A stretch of 64,000 bases of DNA, from the NCBI GenBank assembly GCA_937990735.1, contig CALKQT010000034.1, positions 1 through 64,000 of the forward strand. The letters run 5' to 3'. Within the stretch, counting starts at the first letter, position 1. Each line of letters opens with the position of its first letter. This document shows positions 8,509 to 16,536 of the stretch, piece after piece. The notes beneath the pieces were generated by a model. It was given only the letters and a program-made list of their open reading frames with translations, was not told the DNA's origin and ran no database searches. The position numbers were made by a program, and so were the translations under genes. The stretch is from an uncultured Campylobacter sp. (lineage in GTDB: Bacteria; Campylobacterota; Campylobacteria; Campylobacterales; Campylobacteraceae).

Positions 8509-10062
8509 ATGAAAAAATATACCAAGCAAATCCTCGCGATGCTTGCGCTAAACGCGATTTACAGCGGCTCGGGTATCTTGATTTTAAGCTTTATCAATAA
8601 ATATCTACTTGACGGCGCCGAAAGAGGCGGGCGCATCATCGCGCTATTTTTCGCGCTCTTGGCGATATTTCTGCTGCTTTCGGTGCTAAGCCGCATCACG
8701 CTTTGCAAGATGGAAAACGACTTCGTATTCGATCTGCGCACCAAGATCATCAAGCAGATCATCGATACGAAGTTCGAGCGCATCGAGGCTGCGTCGAAGG
8801 CGAACCTGCTTGCCTCCCTTTCCAGCGATATTTCGCGCCTGACCGAGGGCTTTATGCGCATCTCAGAGCTCATTCAGGGCGCGATGATCGTGCTGTTTTG
8901 CGGCATCTACGTGCTGTATATCGCGCCTATAATGTTTGCGTTTTTATTCATCTGGATCGGCGCGTTGATGATATTCAACCGTTTTTTGATGAAAAAAGTC
9001 ATGCAAAATTACGATCTGTACCGCCAAAATGAGGACGTTTTGTATAAAAACTACGCCGCGGCGATCGAGGGGCACAAGGAGCTGTCGCTAAGCCTAGCCA
9101 AAGCAAAGAGCCTATACGAAAACGACTTTTTGCCCAACGCGCAAAATTTACGCCAAAGCTCGCTGCGAGCCGAGGTTTACGGCGCGTTTGCGAGTAATTT
9201 TATGAACGTGATGATGCTAGGCGCGGTGGGCTTTGTGCTTTATTTTGGGCTCAGCGGCGGCAAAACGGAGCTTGCAAACGCCGTAACGATCGCGCTTACG
9301 GTGCTTTTTTTGCGCGCGCCTTTGATGATGCTCATATTCTCGCTTCCTAGCGTGTTGCGCGCAAAGATCGCCTATGCAAAGATCAATGAGCTGAACTTAG
9401 ACCCATTCGTGCAGGGCTTCGAGCTTGCGCAAATGCAGCCGTGGCGCAGCCTGGAGCTTAAGGACGTAAGCTTTTCGTATCCAGACGGGAAATTCGGCAT
9501 CAAAGAGGTAAACTTGCAGCTAAATGCGGGCGAGACGGTGTTTTTAATCGGTGAAAACGGCAGCGGAAAATCGACGCTTTTTATGATCTTAGCGGGCCTT
9601 TATACGCCGCAAGCAGGCGAAATTTTAGCCGACGGCGCGGCCCTTAAACCCTCTGATCTGCGCGCTTACAGCAACAACATAAGCGCGGTTTTCAGCGATT
9701 TTTACCTCTTCGACTACGCTACGGGCGATGCGGACATCGCGCGCGAGTGGCTGGCGCTCACGCACCTGAAGGATAAGGTTGAGCTAAAGGGGGCTAAATT
9801 TAGCACCACGAGCCTATCTAGCGGGCAGCGTAAGCGCTTGGCGCTCGTAAGCGTGCTGATGGACGGACGAAAATTTTTGATGCTTGATGAGTTTGCGGCC
9901 GATCTCGATCCGCAGTTTCGCGCGGAGTTTTACGAGCGAATTTTGCCAGAGCTGAAATCGCGCGGATACACGATCTTTGCGATCTCGCACGATGATAAAT
10001 ACTTCGGCGCCGCAGATAAAATTTATAAGATGCAAAGAGGCGAAATTTCGCGTATAAAGTAA
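8509..10062 (+). CDS. ABC exporter, fused permease and ATPase (cyclic-peptide exporter type)
   Basis: About 517 residues. The N-terminal half is a six-helix exporter permease (roughly residues 5-290). The C-terminal half is the ATPase, with Walker A IGENGSGKST, a signature region SSGQRKRLAL and Walker B FLMLDEFAADLD. Arrangement and size resemble the cyclic-peptide exporter family (YojI-like), although no peptide precursor or cyclase gene is adjacent. The start is taken at ATG 8509 (MKKYTKQ). A TTG four codons upstream is also possible. The substrate is unknown; export from the cytoplasm is inferred from the fold. Confidence 0.8.
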   Translation: MKKYTKQILAMLALNAIYSGSGILILSFINKYLLDGAERGGRIIALFFALLAIFLLLSVLSRITLCKMENDFVFDLRTKIIKQIIDTKFERIEAASKANLLASLSSDISRLTEGFMRISELIQGAMIVLFCGIYVLYIAPIMFAFLFIWIGALMIFNRFLMKKVMQNYDLYRQNEDVLYKNYAAAIEGHKELSLSLAKAKSLYENDFLPNAQNLRQSSLRAEVYGAFASNFMNVMMLGAVGFVLYFGLSGGKTELANAVTIALTVLFLRAPLMMLIFSLPSVLRAKIAYAKINELNLDPFVQGFELAQMQPWRSLELKDVSFSYPDGKFGIKEVNLQLNAGETVFLIGENGSGKSTLFMILAGLYTPQAGEILADGAALKPSDLRAYSNNISAVFSDFYLFDYATGDADIAREWLALTHLKDKVELKGAKFSTTSLSSGQRKRLALVSVLMDGRKFLMLDEFAADLDPQFRAEFYERILPELKSRGYTIFAISHDDKYFGAADKIYKMQRGEISRIK

Positions 10063-10340
10063 AGCGACTAAATTTTAAAATTCTACGCAGAATTTCGCGA
10101 TGGAATTTGGCGTCTAGATGAAATTTCGCCTTAGAATTTCGCTGCGAAATTCTACGATTGAAATTTAAGTGGCAAGGCGAAATTCGCTTAAAATTTTACA
10201 GCGTAAATCCGCTTCAAGCCCCTACGCTAAAGTTTGCAGTAGATAGAATTTCGCCTCTTTGGCGCAAATTGCAAAAATTTAACCGAAATTTACTAAATTT
10301 TGATTATACTGCACCCACAATTTAAAAAGAAAGGATAGGA
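10063..10340. repeat. AATT-core repeat spacer with cytochrome promoter
   Basis: The first 200 bases carry at least nine AAATTT/GAATTT/AAATTC cores about 15-22 bases apart, several inside small palindromes such as GCGAAATTTCGC-like arms. The last part holds a TATACT -10 box at 10305-10310 and a Shine-Dalgarno AAGGA at 10331-10335 for the cytochrome gene. Confidence 0.5.
10305..10310 (+). promoter_or_regulatory. -10 box of the cytochrome c gene
   Basis: TATACT preceded by TTTTGAT, 31 bases before the ATG. It fits the Campylobacter sigma-70 pattern of a strong -10 in an AT-rich tract. Confidence 0.5.
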
Positions 10341-10661
10341 ATGAAAAAAGTTCTTATTGCATGTGCTGCGGTTGCGGCGTTTAGTTCGAGTGTATTCGCC
10401 GCTGATGGCGCTACTTTATATAAAAAATGCGTGGCCTGTCATGGAGCTAACGCCGAGAAGCCTTATCTTGGCGGCAAAGTACCTGCGCTAAACACCCTAA
10501 GCAAGGAAGATATCATCGCTAGCCTAAAAGGCTACAAAGACGGCACCTTGGGCGAGGGCAAGGGAAAATTTGGAATGATGGGCGTTATGAAGGGTCAAGC
10601 AGCTTCGCTTAACGACGAATCGATCGAAGCGCTAGCCGATTTCATCGTTTCTAAAAAATAA
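10341..10661 (+). CDS. Small periplasmic c-type cytochrome (c553-like)
   Basis: A 106-residue protein with a cleavable signal peptide (residues 1-20, ending SVFA) and one haem-binding site, CVACH, at about residues 31-35. A Met-rich segment (KFGMMGVMKG) supplies the likely axial Met ligand. Size and motif layout match the small class I cytochromes c553 of epsilonproteobacteria, which shuttle electrons between the bc1 complex and oxidases or peroxidases in the periplasm. It is a single gene with its own promoter and a hairpin after the stop. Which partner it serves is not shown by context. Confidence 0.9.
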   Translation: MKKVLIACAAVAAFSSSVFAADGATLYKKCVACHGANAEKPYLGGKVPALNTLSKEDIIASLKGYKDGTLGEGKGKFGMMGVMKGQAASLNDESIEALADFIVSKK

Positions 10662-10674
10662 TTTCAAACTTCAT

Positions 10675-10697
10675 TCGGCGGGCTTCGCGCTCGCCGA
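10675..10697 (+). terminator. Hairpin after the cytochrome c gene
   Basis: The stem TCGGCGGGC (10675-10683) pairs with GCTCGCCGA (10689-10697), with one G-U pair and a five-base loop, 13 bases after the stop. No clean T-tract follows, so an intrinsic terminator is plausible but weak. Confidence 0.4.
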
Positions 10698-10762
10698 GCT
10701 TCGCTTAACCTTAAATTTCAAAATTCTACGCTAATATCACGTAAAAATTCCAAAGGCTCATA

Positions 10763-11617
10763 ATGTTTAACGGACTGATCAGAGAGATCGCGCAGGTTGC
10801 GAGCTTTAGCGGCGATTCGCTGCGACTGCGCGCGAGATACCGCCCCGCGCTCGGCGATAGCGTCGCGGTAAACGGCGCGTGCCTGAGCGTGACGCGGCTT
10901 TTTGCGGACGGATTTGCGGTGCAGCTTTCGAGCGAGACGGCGCGCGTCATCGCCGCACAAAACCTGCGCGGCTCGGTGCATATTGAGCCTGCAATGCGAA
11001 TTGGAGATCGCATAGACGGGCATTTGATCCAAGGGCATGTCGATGCCGTGGGCGAAATTTATAAAATTTCAAAGCTTGCAAGCGGCGTCGATTTTTTCAT
11101 CCGCGCACCGCTGCATATAGCGCCGCTGCTAGCGCCGAAAGGCTCGGTAGCGATCGACGGCGTGAGCCTAACGATCAACGAAGTGCTTGGGGGCGGCGGC
11201 TCGCACGGGCGAAATTTTAACGACCAAGGTCTTGACGGCGGAAATTTTACTCATAAAGAGCTGCACGGCGCAAATTTTAACGGTGCAAGCTTGCGCGGGC
11301 CAAATTCTAGCGGCTCGAATTCTGTTCGCGATCCGAACTTTTTGGGCGCAAATTTAAAAAGCGGAGCGCAAAGCTGCGCCATTCGCCTTACTATCATCCC
11401 GCTCACGCTCAAAGATACACTCTTTGGATCCTACAAAATCGGGCGTCGCGTTAATATTGAGACTGATCTGCTAGCGCGATACGTCGCGGCTCAGCTGGGA
11501 TTTGCCTGCGGACAGCCCGTCGGATGCGGCACTGTCGCGGCGCGCGATGAGAGCGCCAAGGGCGAAAAAGAGGGGCTTTCGTGGGACGCGGTAGATAAAA
11601 TTTTGAGCCTGTATTAA
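10763..11617 (+). CDS. ribE: Riboflavin synthase alpha chain with internal low-complexity insert
   Basis: It converts two 6,7-dimethyl-8-ribityllumazine molecules to riboflavin. The N-terminal MFNGLIREIAQV, the GHLIQGHVDAVG block and DGVSLTINEV identify the two-barrel enzyme. At 284 residues it is much longer than the usual roughly 200. Residues about 142-203 (bases 11186-11371) are a Gly/Asn-rich insert, with Asn-Phe recurring about every 10 residues (GRNFNDQ, GGNFTHK, GANFNGA). The normal fold resumes at LTIIPLTLKDT. The insert lies at the loop before a conserved strand and keeps the frame, so function is probably retained. Start ATG follows AAAGG. No FMN riboswitch was seen. pgeF follows 10 bases downstream. 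Confidence 0.92.
   Translation: MFNGLIREIAQVASFSGDSLRLRARYRPALGDSVAVNGACLSVTRLFADGFAVQLSSETARVIAAQNLRGSVHIEPAMRIGDRIDGHLIQGHVDAVGEIYKISKLASGVDFFIRAPLHIAPLLAPKGSVAIDGVSLTINEVLGGGGSHGRNFNDQGLDGGNFTHKELHGANFNGASLRGPNSSGSNSVRDPNFLGANLKSGAQSCAIRLTIIPLTLKDTLFGSYKIGRRVNIETDLLARYVAAQLGFACGQPVGCGTVAARDESAKGEKEGLSWDAVDKILSLY
11186..11371 (+). repeat. In-frame AATT-unit insert in ribE
   Basis: Three successive units of about 30 bases each contain GSAAATTTTAAC or a close variant. Shorter units with AAATTC/GAATTC follow. The insert is placed by comparison with the normal riboflavin synthase length and with the conserved blocks on both sides. Confidence 0.6.
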
Positions 11618-11627
11618 GCGGCGTGCG

Positions 11628-12362
11628 ATGGATAAAATCGAAATTTGCAGAGAAAATCTTGAGCTTGTATTGGACGGACGCGGCGTGCTGGCGGGCTTTA
11701 GTACGCGGCTTGGCGGCGTAAGCGACGGAGCCTACGCAAGCCTAAATTTAGGGGATCACGTAGGCGACGATCCGCAAAACGTCGCGCAAAATCGCGAAAT
11801 TTTAGCTGCCGCACTCGGTATCGCGCCGCGAAATTTAAAATTTATGCGTCAGATCCACTCGAATAAGGTTGAAATTTTACGCGCAGGTAGCGATGAAATT
11901 CTGCCATGTGATGGGCTTGTGACCGATCTGCGCGGCGTGGCGCTGTGCGTGCTGGTAGCGGACTGTTCGCCCGTTTTGATCGCAGACGAGCGACGCGGTG
12001 TGGTTGCTGCGGTGCATGCGGGGCGCGCGGGCGTGAGCCAGCGGATCTGCACCAATGCGATAAATTTGATGAGCGAGCGCTTCGGCTGCGTCGCTGCAGA
12101 GCTGAAGGTATTCGTGGGCGCGAATATCAAGGCGCAAAACTATGAACTCGGCGGGCTTGATCTGGGCGAGTTTGAGCGCTACAAAACGCAGGGACATTTC
12201 GATCTAAACGCCGCACTTCGCGACGAGCTCGCAGCTGCGGGTGTGCGAAACGTTAAATTTGATCCGCGCTGCACTTTTGAGAGCGAGCGACATTTTTCTT
12301 ACCGCAGAGACGGCGTCACGGGGCGCTTCTGTGGGTTTGTGATGAATAAACTATGCCGATGA
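11628..12362 (+). CDS. pgeF: Purine nucleoside phosphorylase-type protein, YfiH/PgeF (laccase domain) family
   Basis: A 244-residue cytoplasmic protein of the YfiH family. Such proteins were once called multicopper polyphenol oxidases and are now linked to purine nucleoside phosphorolysis and to peptidoglycan-precursor editing. Conserved residues are visible: the HSNKV block (His, about residue 78), the CSPVL segment with a metal-binding Cys, and HAGRAGV (His). Length is typical. It lies 10 bases after ribE on the same strand, so co-transcription is likely. The gene symbol reflects family membership; the in vivo role here is inferred. Confidence 0.88.
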   Translation: MDKIEICRENLELVLDGRGVLAGFSTRLGGVSDGAYASLNLGDHVGDDPQNVAQNREILAAALGIAPRNLKFMRQIHSNKVEILRAGSDEILPCDGLVTDLRGVALCVLVADCSPVLIADERRGVVAAVHAGRAGVSQRICTNAINLMSERFGCVAAELKVFVGANIKAQNYELGGLDLGEFERYKTQGHFDLNAALRDELAAAGVRNVKFDPRCTFESERHFSYRRDGVTGRFCGFVMNKLCR

Positions 12363-12549
12363 AAAGCGAAATAGAGTATGTAATTTCTCCGTAAAGCCCG
12401 CTAAAATTTCTCGAAACGCTATAAAATTTGACGTAGAGGCGCTGCAAAGAGAAACGGCAAAAAATAGGCGAGATTGCGGCGCGACATCGCAGTCAAAAAG
12501 CCAAAAAACGTAAAATTTACAATCTAAAATCCAAAGCAAAGGAGAAGAT

Positions 12550-13689
12550 ATGCTGTTACTTAAAAATGCCGATCTATACGCGCCCGAGCACGTCGGTAGG
12601 AGCGACGTTTTAGTGGGCGGAGGTAAAATTTTAGCCGTTTCTAAGGGGCTTGATTTTCGAGTTAAGGGGCTTGAAATTTACGATCTAGAGGGCAAAATTT
12701 TAGCGCCCGGACTCATCGATCAGCACGTTCACATCACGGGCGGTGGTGGCGAGGCGGGCTATCACTCGCGCACGCCGGAAATAACGCTAAGCCGTATCAT
12801 CCGCTATGGCACGACGACGGTCATAGGTACGCTAGGCACTGACGGGTGTACGAGGAGCTTAGAGAATCTCTACTCAAAGGCCAAGGCGCTCGAATACGAG
12901 GGCATCTCGACCTTCATCCACACGGGCTCTTACGCGCTGCCTAGCGTTACTTTTACGGGCTCCGTCACGCGCGATCTGGTGCTCATCGACAAGGTCATCG
13001 GCTGTAAGATCGCGATGAGCGACAACCGCGGCAGCTACCCGACCTCTCAGGAACTCATCAAAACCCTGACGCAGATCCGCATCGGCGGCATGATCTCGAA
13101 AAAAGGCGGCGTGCTGCACATGCATATGGGCGGGCTCGCGGATAAATTTGACCTCATTTTTAGCGTGATCAAGGATTATTCGTTCCCGATTAATTACTTT
13201 TCGCCGACGCACTGCGCGCGGACGAAGGAGCTCTTTGACGAGGCGATCAAATTTCAAAAAATGGGCGGCTACATCGACATCACGAGCGGCGGAAGTAAAT
13301 TTGCGCCGCTTCATGAAGTTATCGCCTACGGGCTTGCTAACGGGCTAAATTTAGAGCGCTTAACGATGAGCTCGGATGGCAACGGTAGCGTCCCTAGATT
13401 TGACGAAAACGGCGCATTGGTCGGCTACGGCTGCGCTTCGTGCGAGACAAATTTAGAGGTCTTGCAAGCCTGCGTGAAAAATAAAATCCTAACCATCCCG
13501 CAAGCGCTAAGCATGATGGGCAAAAACGTCGCAAAATACCTAAATTTAAGCGGTAAAGGCGAGATAAAAGTAGGTTTTGATGCCGATTTTGCGGTATTTG
13601 ACGAAGCCCTAAACCTAGATAGCGTCATAGCAAAAGGGAAGTTTTGCGTAAAAGAGGGCAAGCTCGTGAAAAAGGGATTTTTTGAGTGA
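12550..13689 (+). CDS. iadA: Isoaspartyl dipeptidase
   Basis: A 379-residue amidohydrolase-superfamily metalloenzyme that cleaves beta-aspartyl dipeptides formed by protein ageing. The first metal motif HVHITGGGGE follows LAPGLIDQ (about residues 55-70). Later metal and substrate residues sit in VLHMHMGGL, SPTHC and the Asp of MSSDGNGS. Overall length and order match IadA. The Shine-Dalgarno AAAGGAGA precedes the ATG, and the 187-base upstream gap contains no gene. It is probably monocistronic. Cytoplasmic. Confidence 0.92.
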   Translation: MLLLKNADLYAPEHVGRSDVLVGGGKILAVSKGLDFRVKGLEIYDLEGKILAPGLIDQHVHITGGGGEAGYHSRTPEITLSRIIRYGTTTVIGTLGTDGCTRSLENLYSKAKALEYEGISTFIHTGSYALPSVTFTGSVTRDLVLIDKVIGCKIAMSDNRGSYPTSQELIKTLTQIRIGGMISKKGGVLHMHMGGLADKFDLIFSVIKDYSFPINYFSPTHCARTKELFDEAIKFQKMGGYIDITSGGSKFAPLHEVIAYGLANGLNLERLTMSSDGNGSVPRFDENGALVGYGCASCETNLEVLQACVKNKILTIPQALSMMGKNVAKYLNLSGKGEIKVGFDADFAVFDEALNLDSVIAKGKFCVKEGKLVKKGFFE

Positions 13690-13851
13690 AATTTAGAGCA
13701 AATTCGCCGCTTCCTTAAAATTTGGCGAGTTTAAATTTGACGAATAATTTCGCTCGCGACCTTTACGGTCGTCTCATCTTTGCAGCGCAAAATTTAACCG
13801 CGCCGAGGTTTGGATTATATTAAATTTAGCTTTAATTTAGCTATTTTTAAA

Positions 13852-13857
13852 TATAAT
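13852..13857 (+). promoter_or_regulatory. -10 box of the rpsB-tsf operon
   Basis: A perfect TATAAT in an AT-rich stretch after alternating TTTAGC/TTTAATTTAGC phrases, about 117 bases before rpsB. The position leaves a long 5' leader. Confidence 0.65.
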
Positions 13858-13864
13858 CCCAGCT

Positions 13865-13973
13865 TCAATTCACACACACCAATCCTAAAATTTGGTTGCG
13901 TTTGTTAAAAACAAATGTTAATGGGTGTGGAGGAGAAACCTAAATTTCGGGGAAACCCACAAGGAGAAAACTC
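13865..13973 (+). promoter_or_regulatory. Structured rpsB mRNA leader, candidate autoregulatory element
   Basis: The roughly 110-base leader contains an outer pairing CACACC (13875-13880) with GGTGTG (13924-13929). Inside it is a hairpin TTTGTT (13901-13906) with AACAAA (13910-13915), extended by G-U/C-G pairs. Purine-rich GGAGGAG-like sequence follows the outer stem, and the true Shine-Dalgarno AAGGAG is just before rpsB. Several bacteria regulate rpsB-tsf by S2 binding to such a leader. Applying that here is inference. Confidence 0.5.
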
Positions 13974-14771
13974 ATGGTAACAATGAGAGATTTGCTAGAG
14001 TGCGGCGTTCATTTCGGACACCAAACCCGCAGATGGAATCCGAAGATGAAAAAATTCATTTTCGGCGAGAGAAAAGGTATCTACATCATAGATCTACAAA
14101 AAACTATCCGCTACTTCCGCTACACTTATAATATCGTGCGCGACGCGGCTGCCGAGGGCAAGACGATACTTTTTGTAGGCACCAAAAAGCAAGCCGGCGC
14201 GACGCTAAAAGAGTATGCAGAAAAATGTGGCATGCCTTATGTAAGCCACAGATGGCTAGGCGGCATGCTGACGAATTTTTCCACTATCAAGCAATCGATC
14301 CGCAAGCTCGAAGTCATCGAGACTATGGAAGAGGACGGCTCGATAAATTTACTGACCAAAAAAGAGGCGTTAATGCTTCGCCGCAAAAAAGAGAAGCTCG
14401 AGCTTTATCTAGGCGGCATTCGCAATATGAAGGGTCTTCCCGATATGATCTTCGTCATCGACGTAGTTAAAGAAAAGATCGCCGTAGCGGAAGCTAACCG
14501 CCTAAAAATGCCGGTTATCGCGCCTTTGGATACGAACTGCGATCCGGACGTAGTCGATTTCCCAATACCTGGCAACGACGATGCAATCCGCTCGGTTCAG
14601 CTTTTCTGCCAAGAGATGGCTGAGGCGATCAACGAAGGTAAGGCGCTTCGCGATCAAGATGCGAGCGAGGATGTCGAGCAGAGCGAAGCCGTCAGCGACG
14701 AGGAGAAAGAGGAAGTCGTAGCTGAGGCGATGAGCGAAGAGGATTTTGACGTAAGCGAGGACGAAGAGTAA
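13974..14771 (+). CDS. rpsB: 30S ribosomal protein S2
   Basis: A 265-residue S2 protein. The start MVTMRDLLECGVHFGHQT, the block FVGTKKQA and the DTNCDPD segment are diagnostic. The C-terminal 45 residues are a strongly acidic tail (Glu/Asp/Ser/Val), longer than the core needs and common in epsilonproteobacterial S2. Its stop overlaps the tsf start by one base, so the two are translationally coupled. It binds the 30S head/body junction with S1. Confidence 0.97.
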   Translation: MVTMRDLLECGVHFGHQTRRWNPKMKKFIFGERKGIYIIDLQKTIRYFRYTYNIVRDAAAEGKTILFVGTKKQAGATLKEYAEKCGMPYVSHRWLGGMLTNFSTIKQSIRKLEVIETMEEDGSINLLTKKEALMLRRKKEKLELYLGGIRNMKGLPDMIFVIDVVKEKIAVAEANRLKMPVIAPLDTNCDPDVVDFPIPGNDDAIRSVQLFCQEMAEAINEGKALRDQDASEDVEQSEAVSDEEKEEVVAEAMSEEDFDVSEDEE

Positions 14772-15835
14772 TGGAAATCAGCGCGCAAATGGTAAAAGAG
14801 CTCCGCGAAAGCACCGGAGCGGGGATGATGGACTGCAAGAAAGCTTTAGTTGAAACAGACGGCGATATGGATAAGGCCGTCGATCTGCTTCGCGAAAAGG
14901 GTCTCGGAAAGGCTGCTAAAAAAGCCGACCGCCTAGCTAGCGAAGGTCTAGTGAGTGTCGAAGTGGGTGCAGATCACAAGATCGCCACCATAAGCGAGAT
15001 AAATTCCGAAACCGACTTCGTAGCTAAAAATCAAAATTTTATAAATTTAGTTAAAAATACTACTCTACATATCCAAAGCAAGGGCATTAGCAGCATTGAT
15101 GAGCTAAATTCCAGCATCATCGACGGCGTTAAATTTGATGAGCATCTAAAAAGCCAGATCGCTACGATCGGCGAAAATTTGGTCGTTAGAAGATTTGAGA
15201 CGATTAAAGCGGGCGCAAACGGCGTGGTAAACGGCTACCTGCACTCAAACGGCCGCGTAGGCGTCATCATCGCCGCAGCTTGCGATAGCGAGCAGACCGC
15301 ACAGAATGCGCAGGAGCTTATAAAAAATCTCTGCATGCACGCAGCCGCGATGAAACCTCAGGTTATCAGCTATAAAGAGCTTGATCCTGATTTTATCGAA
15401 AAAGAATTTTTGGCTCTTAAAGGCGAGTTTGAGAAGGAAAACGAGGAGTTTGTGCGCTTAGGTAAGCCCCTTCATAAGATCCCGCAGTTTGGCTCGCGCG
15501 CGCATCTAAGCGATGAAATTTTAGCCAAAGAGATCGAAGCTTTAAAAGACGAGCTTCGCAAGCAAAATAAACCTGAAAAAATTTGGGATAAAATTTTGCC
15601 GGGTCAGATCGATCGCTTCATCGCCGATAATACTCAAATCGATCAGCGCCTCACGCTGCTAGGGCAATTTTACGTCATGGACGATAAGAAAACCGTTGAG
15701 CAGGTGATTGACGAAGAAGCTAAAAAACTAGGTGGCAAAATCGAGATCGTAAAATACGTCCGCTTCGAAGTGGGCGAGGGTCTAGAGAAAAAGAGCGAAG
15801 ACTTCGCTGCCGAAGTAGCGGCTCAAATCGGCTAA
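14771..15835 (+). CDS. tsf: Elongation factor Ts
   Basis: A 354-residue guanine-nucleotide exchange factor for EF-Tu. The N-terminal UBA-like domain reads VKELRESTGAGMMDCKKAL, followed by the TDFVAKN motif that contacts EF-Tu. The rest forms the core and the coiled-coil/C-terminal module. It starts on the last base of the rpsB stop, and a two-base gap separates it from the following ABC ATPase gene, so it sits inside a compact operon. Length is typical of the genus. Confidence 0.97.
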   Translation: MEISAQMVKELRESTGAGMMDCKKALVETDGDMDKAVDLLREKGLGKAAKKADRLASEGLVSVEVGADHKIATISEINSETDFVAKNQNFINLVKNTTLHIQSKGISSIDELNSSIIDGVKFDEHLKSQIATIGENLVVRRFETIKAGANGVVNGYLHSNGRVGVIIAAACDSEQTAQNAQELIKNLCMHAAAMKPQVISYKELDPDFIEKEFLALKGEFEKENEEFVRLGKPLHKIPQFGSRAHLSDEILAKEIEALKDELRKQNKPEKIWDKILPGQIDRFIADNTQIDQRLTLLGQFYVMDDKKTVEQVIDEEAKKLGGKIEIVKYVRFEVGEGLEKKSEDFAAEVAAQIG

Positions 15836-15837
15836 AT

Positions 15838-16479
15838 ATGGAACTTCTAAAGGGCGTAAATCTTACTCACGCGTATGATTATACGCTCTTTGAAAATGTA
15901 AGTTTAAGTGTCCAAGAGAGCGAGAGCATCGCCATTTTGGGCGTTAGCGGCTGCGGCAAATCGACCCTGCTTCATATTCTATGCACGCTTTTAAAACCGA
16001 ACTCGGGCGAAGTGATCTACGACGGGCGCAGTATTTACGAACTAAGCTCCGATGAGAGACTTAAAATTCGCCGTAACGACTTTGGCATAATATTTCAATC
16101 TCACTACCTTTTTAAGGGCTTCTCCTCCGGCGAAAATATCGAACTCGCTGCTAAACTTACGAATAATGCGATAGATGATGAAATTTTAAAAAAGCTTCAG
16201 ATCGAACATACTTTAAAGCAAGGCGTGGGCGAGCTTAGCGGCGGACAGCAGCAGCGCGTGAGCATCGCTCGCATACTTTGCAAAAAGCCACGCATAATCT
16301 TTGCCGACGAGCCTACTGGAAATTTAGATAAGGATACCGCAAACGAGGTCATGAACGTGATTTTTGATTACGTAAAATCCAGTCGTGGCGCGCTCGTGCT
16401 CGTGACCCACGATGAGAATTTAGCGCAAAAATGCTGCAAAGTTTATCGACTAAATAACCGAAATTTAGCGCAAATATAA
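15838..16479 (+). CDS. ABC transporter ATP-binding protein, LolD-like
   Basis: A 213-residue ATPase with Walker A GVSGCGKST (about residues 38-46), Q-loop IIFQSHYLF, signature LSGGQQQRVSIAR and Walker B IIFADEP followed by TGNLD, all typical of the LolD/MacB/FtsE branch. No permease is adjacent, so the partner must be elsewhere. The homologous position in C. jejuni also holds an ABC ATPase directly after tsf. Two bases separate it from tsf. Function could be lipoprotein release or another MacB-type process. The exact role is unassigned. Confidence 0.85.
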   Translation: MELLKGVNLTHAYDYTLFENVSLSVQESESIAILGVSGCGKSTLLHILCTLLKPNSGEVIYDGRSIYELSSDERLKIRRNDFGIIFQSHYLFKGFSSGENIELAAKLTNNAIDDEILKKLQIEHTLKQGVGELSGGQQQRVSIARILCKKPRIIFADEPTGNLDKDTANEVMNVIFDYVKSSRGALVLVTHDENLAQKCCKVYRLNNRNLAQI

Positions 16480-16536
16480 GCAATTAATAACCAAAAATAT
16501 CTTACAATAGCCCAAATTCTTTCTAAAAGGTCATAA

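Noticed and set aside
10698..10762. FMN riboswitch before ribE
   Set aside because: The gap between the cytochrome hairpin and ribE is only about 65 bases and shows none of the conserved RFN element blocks.
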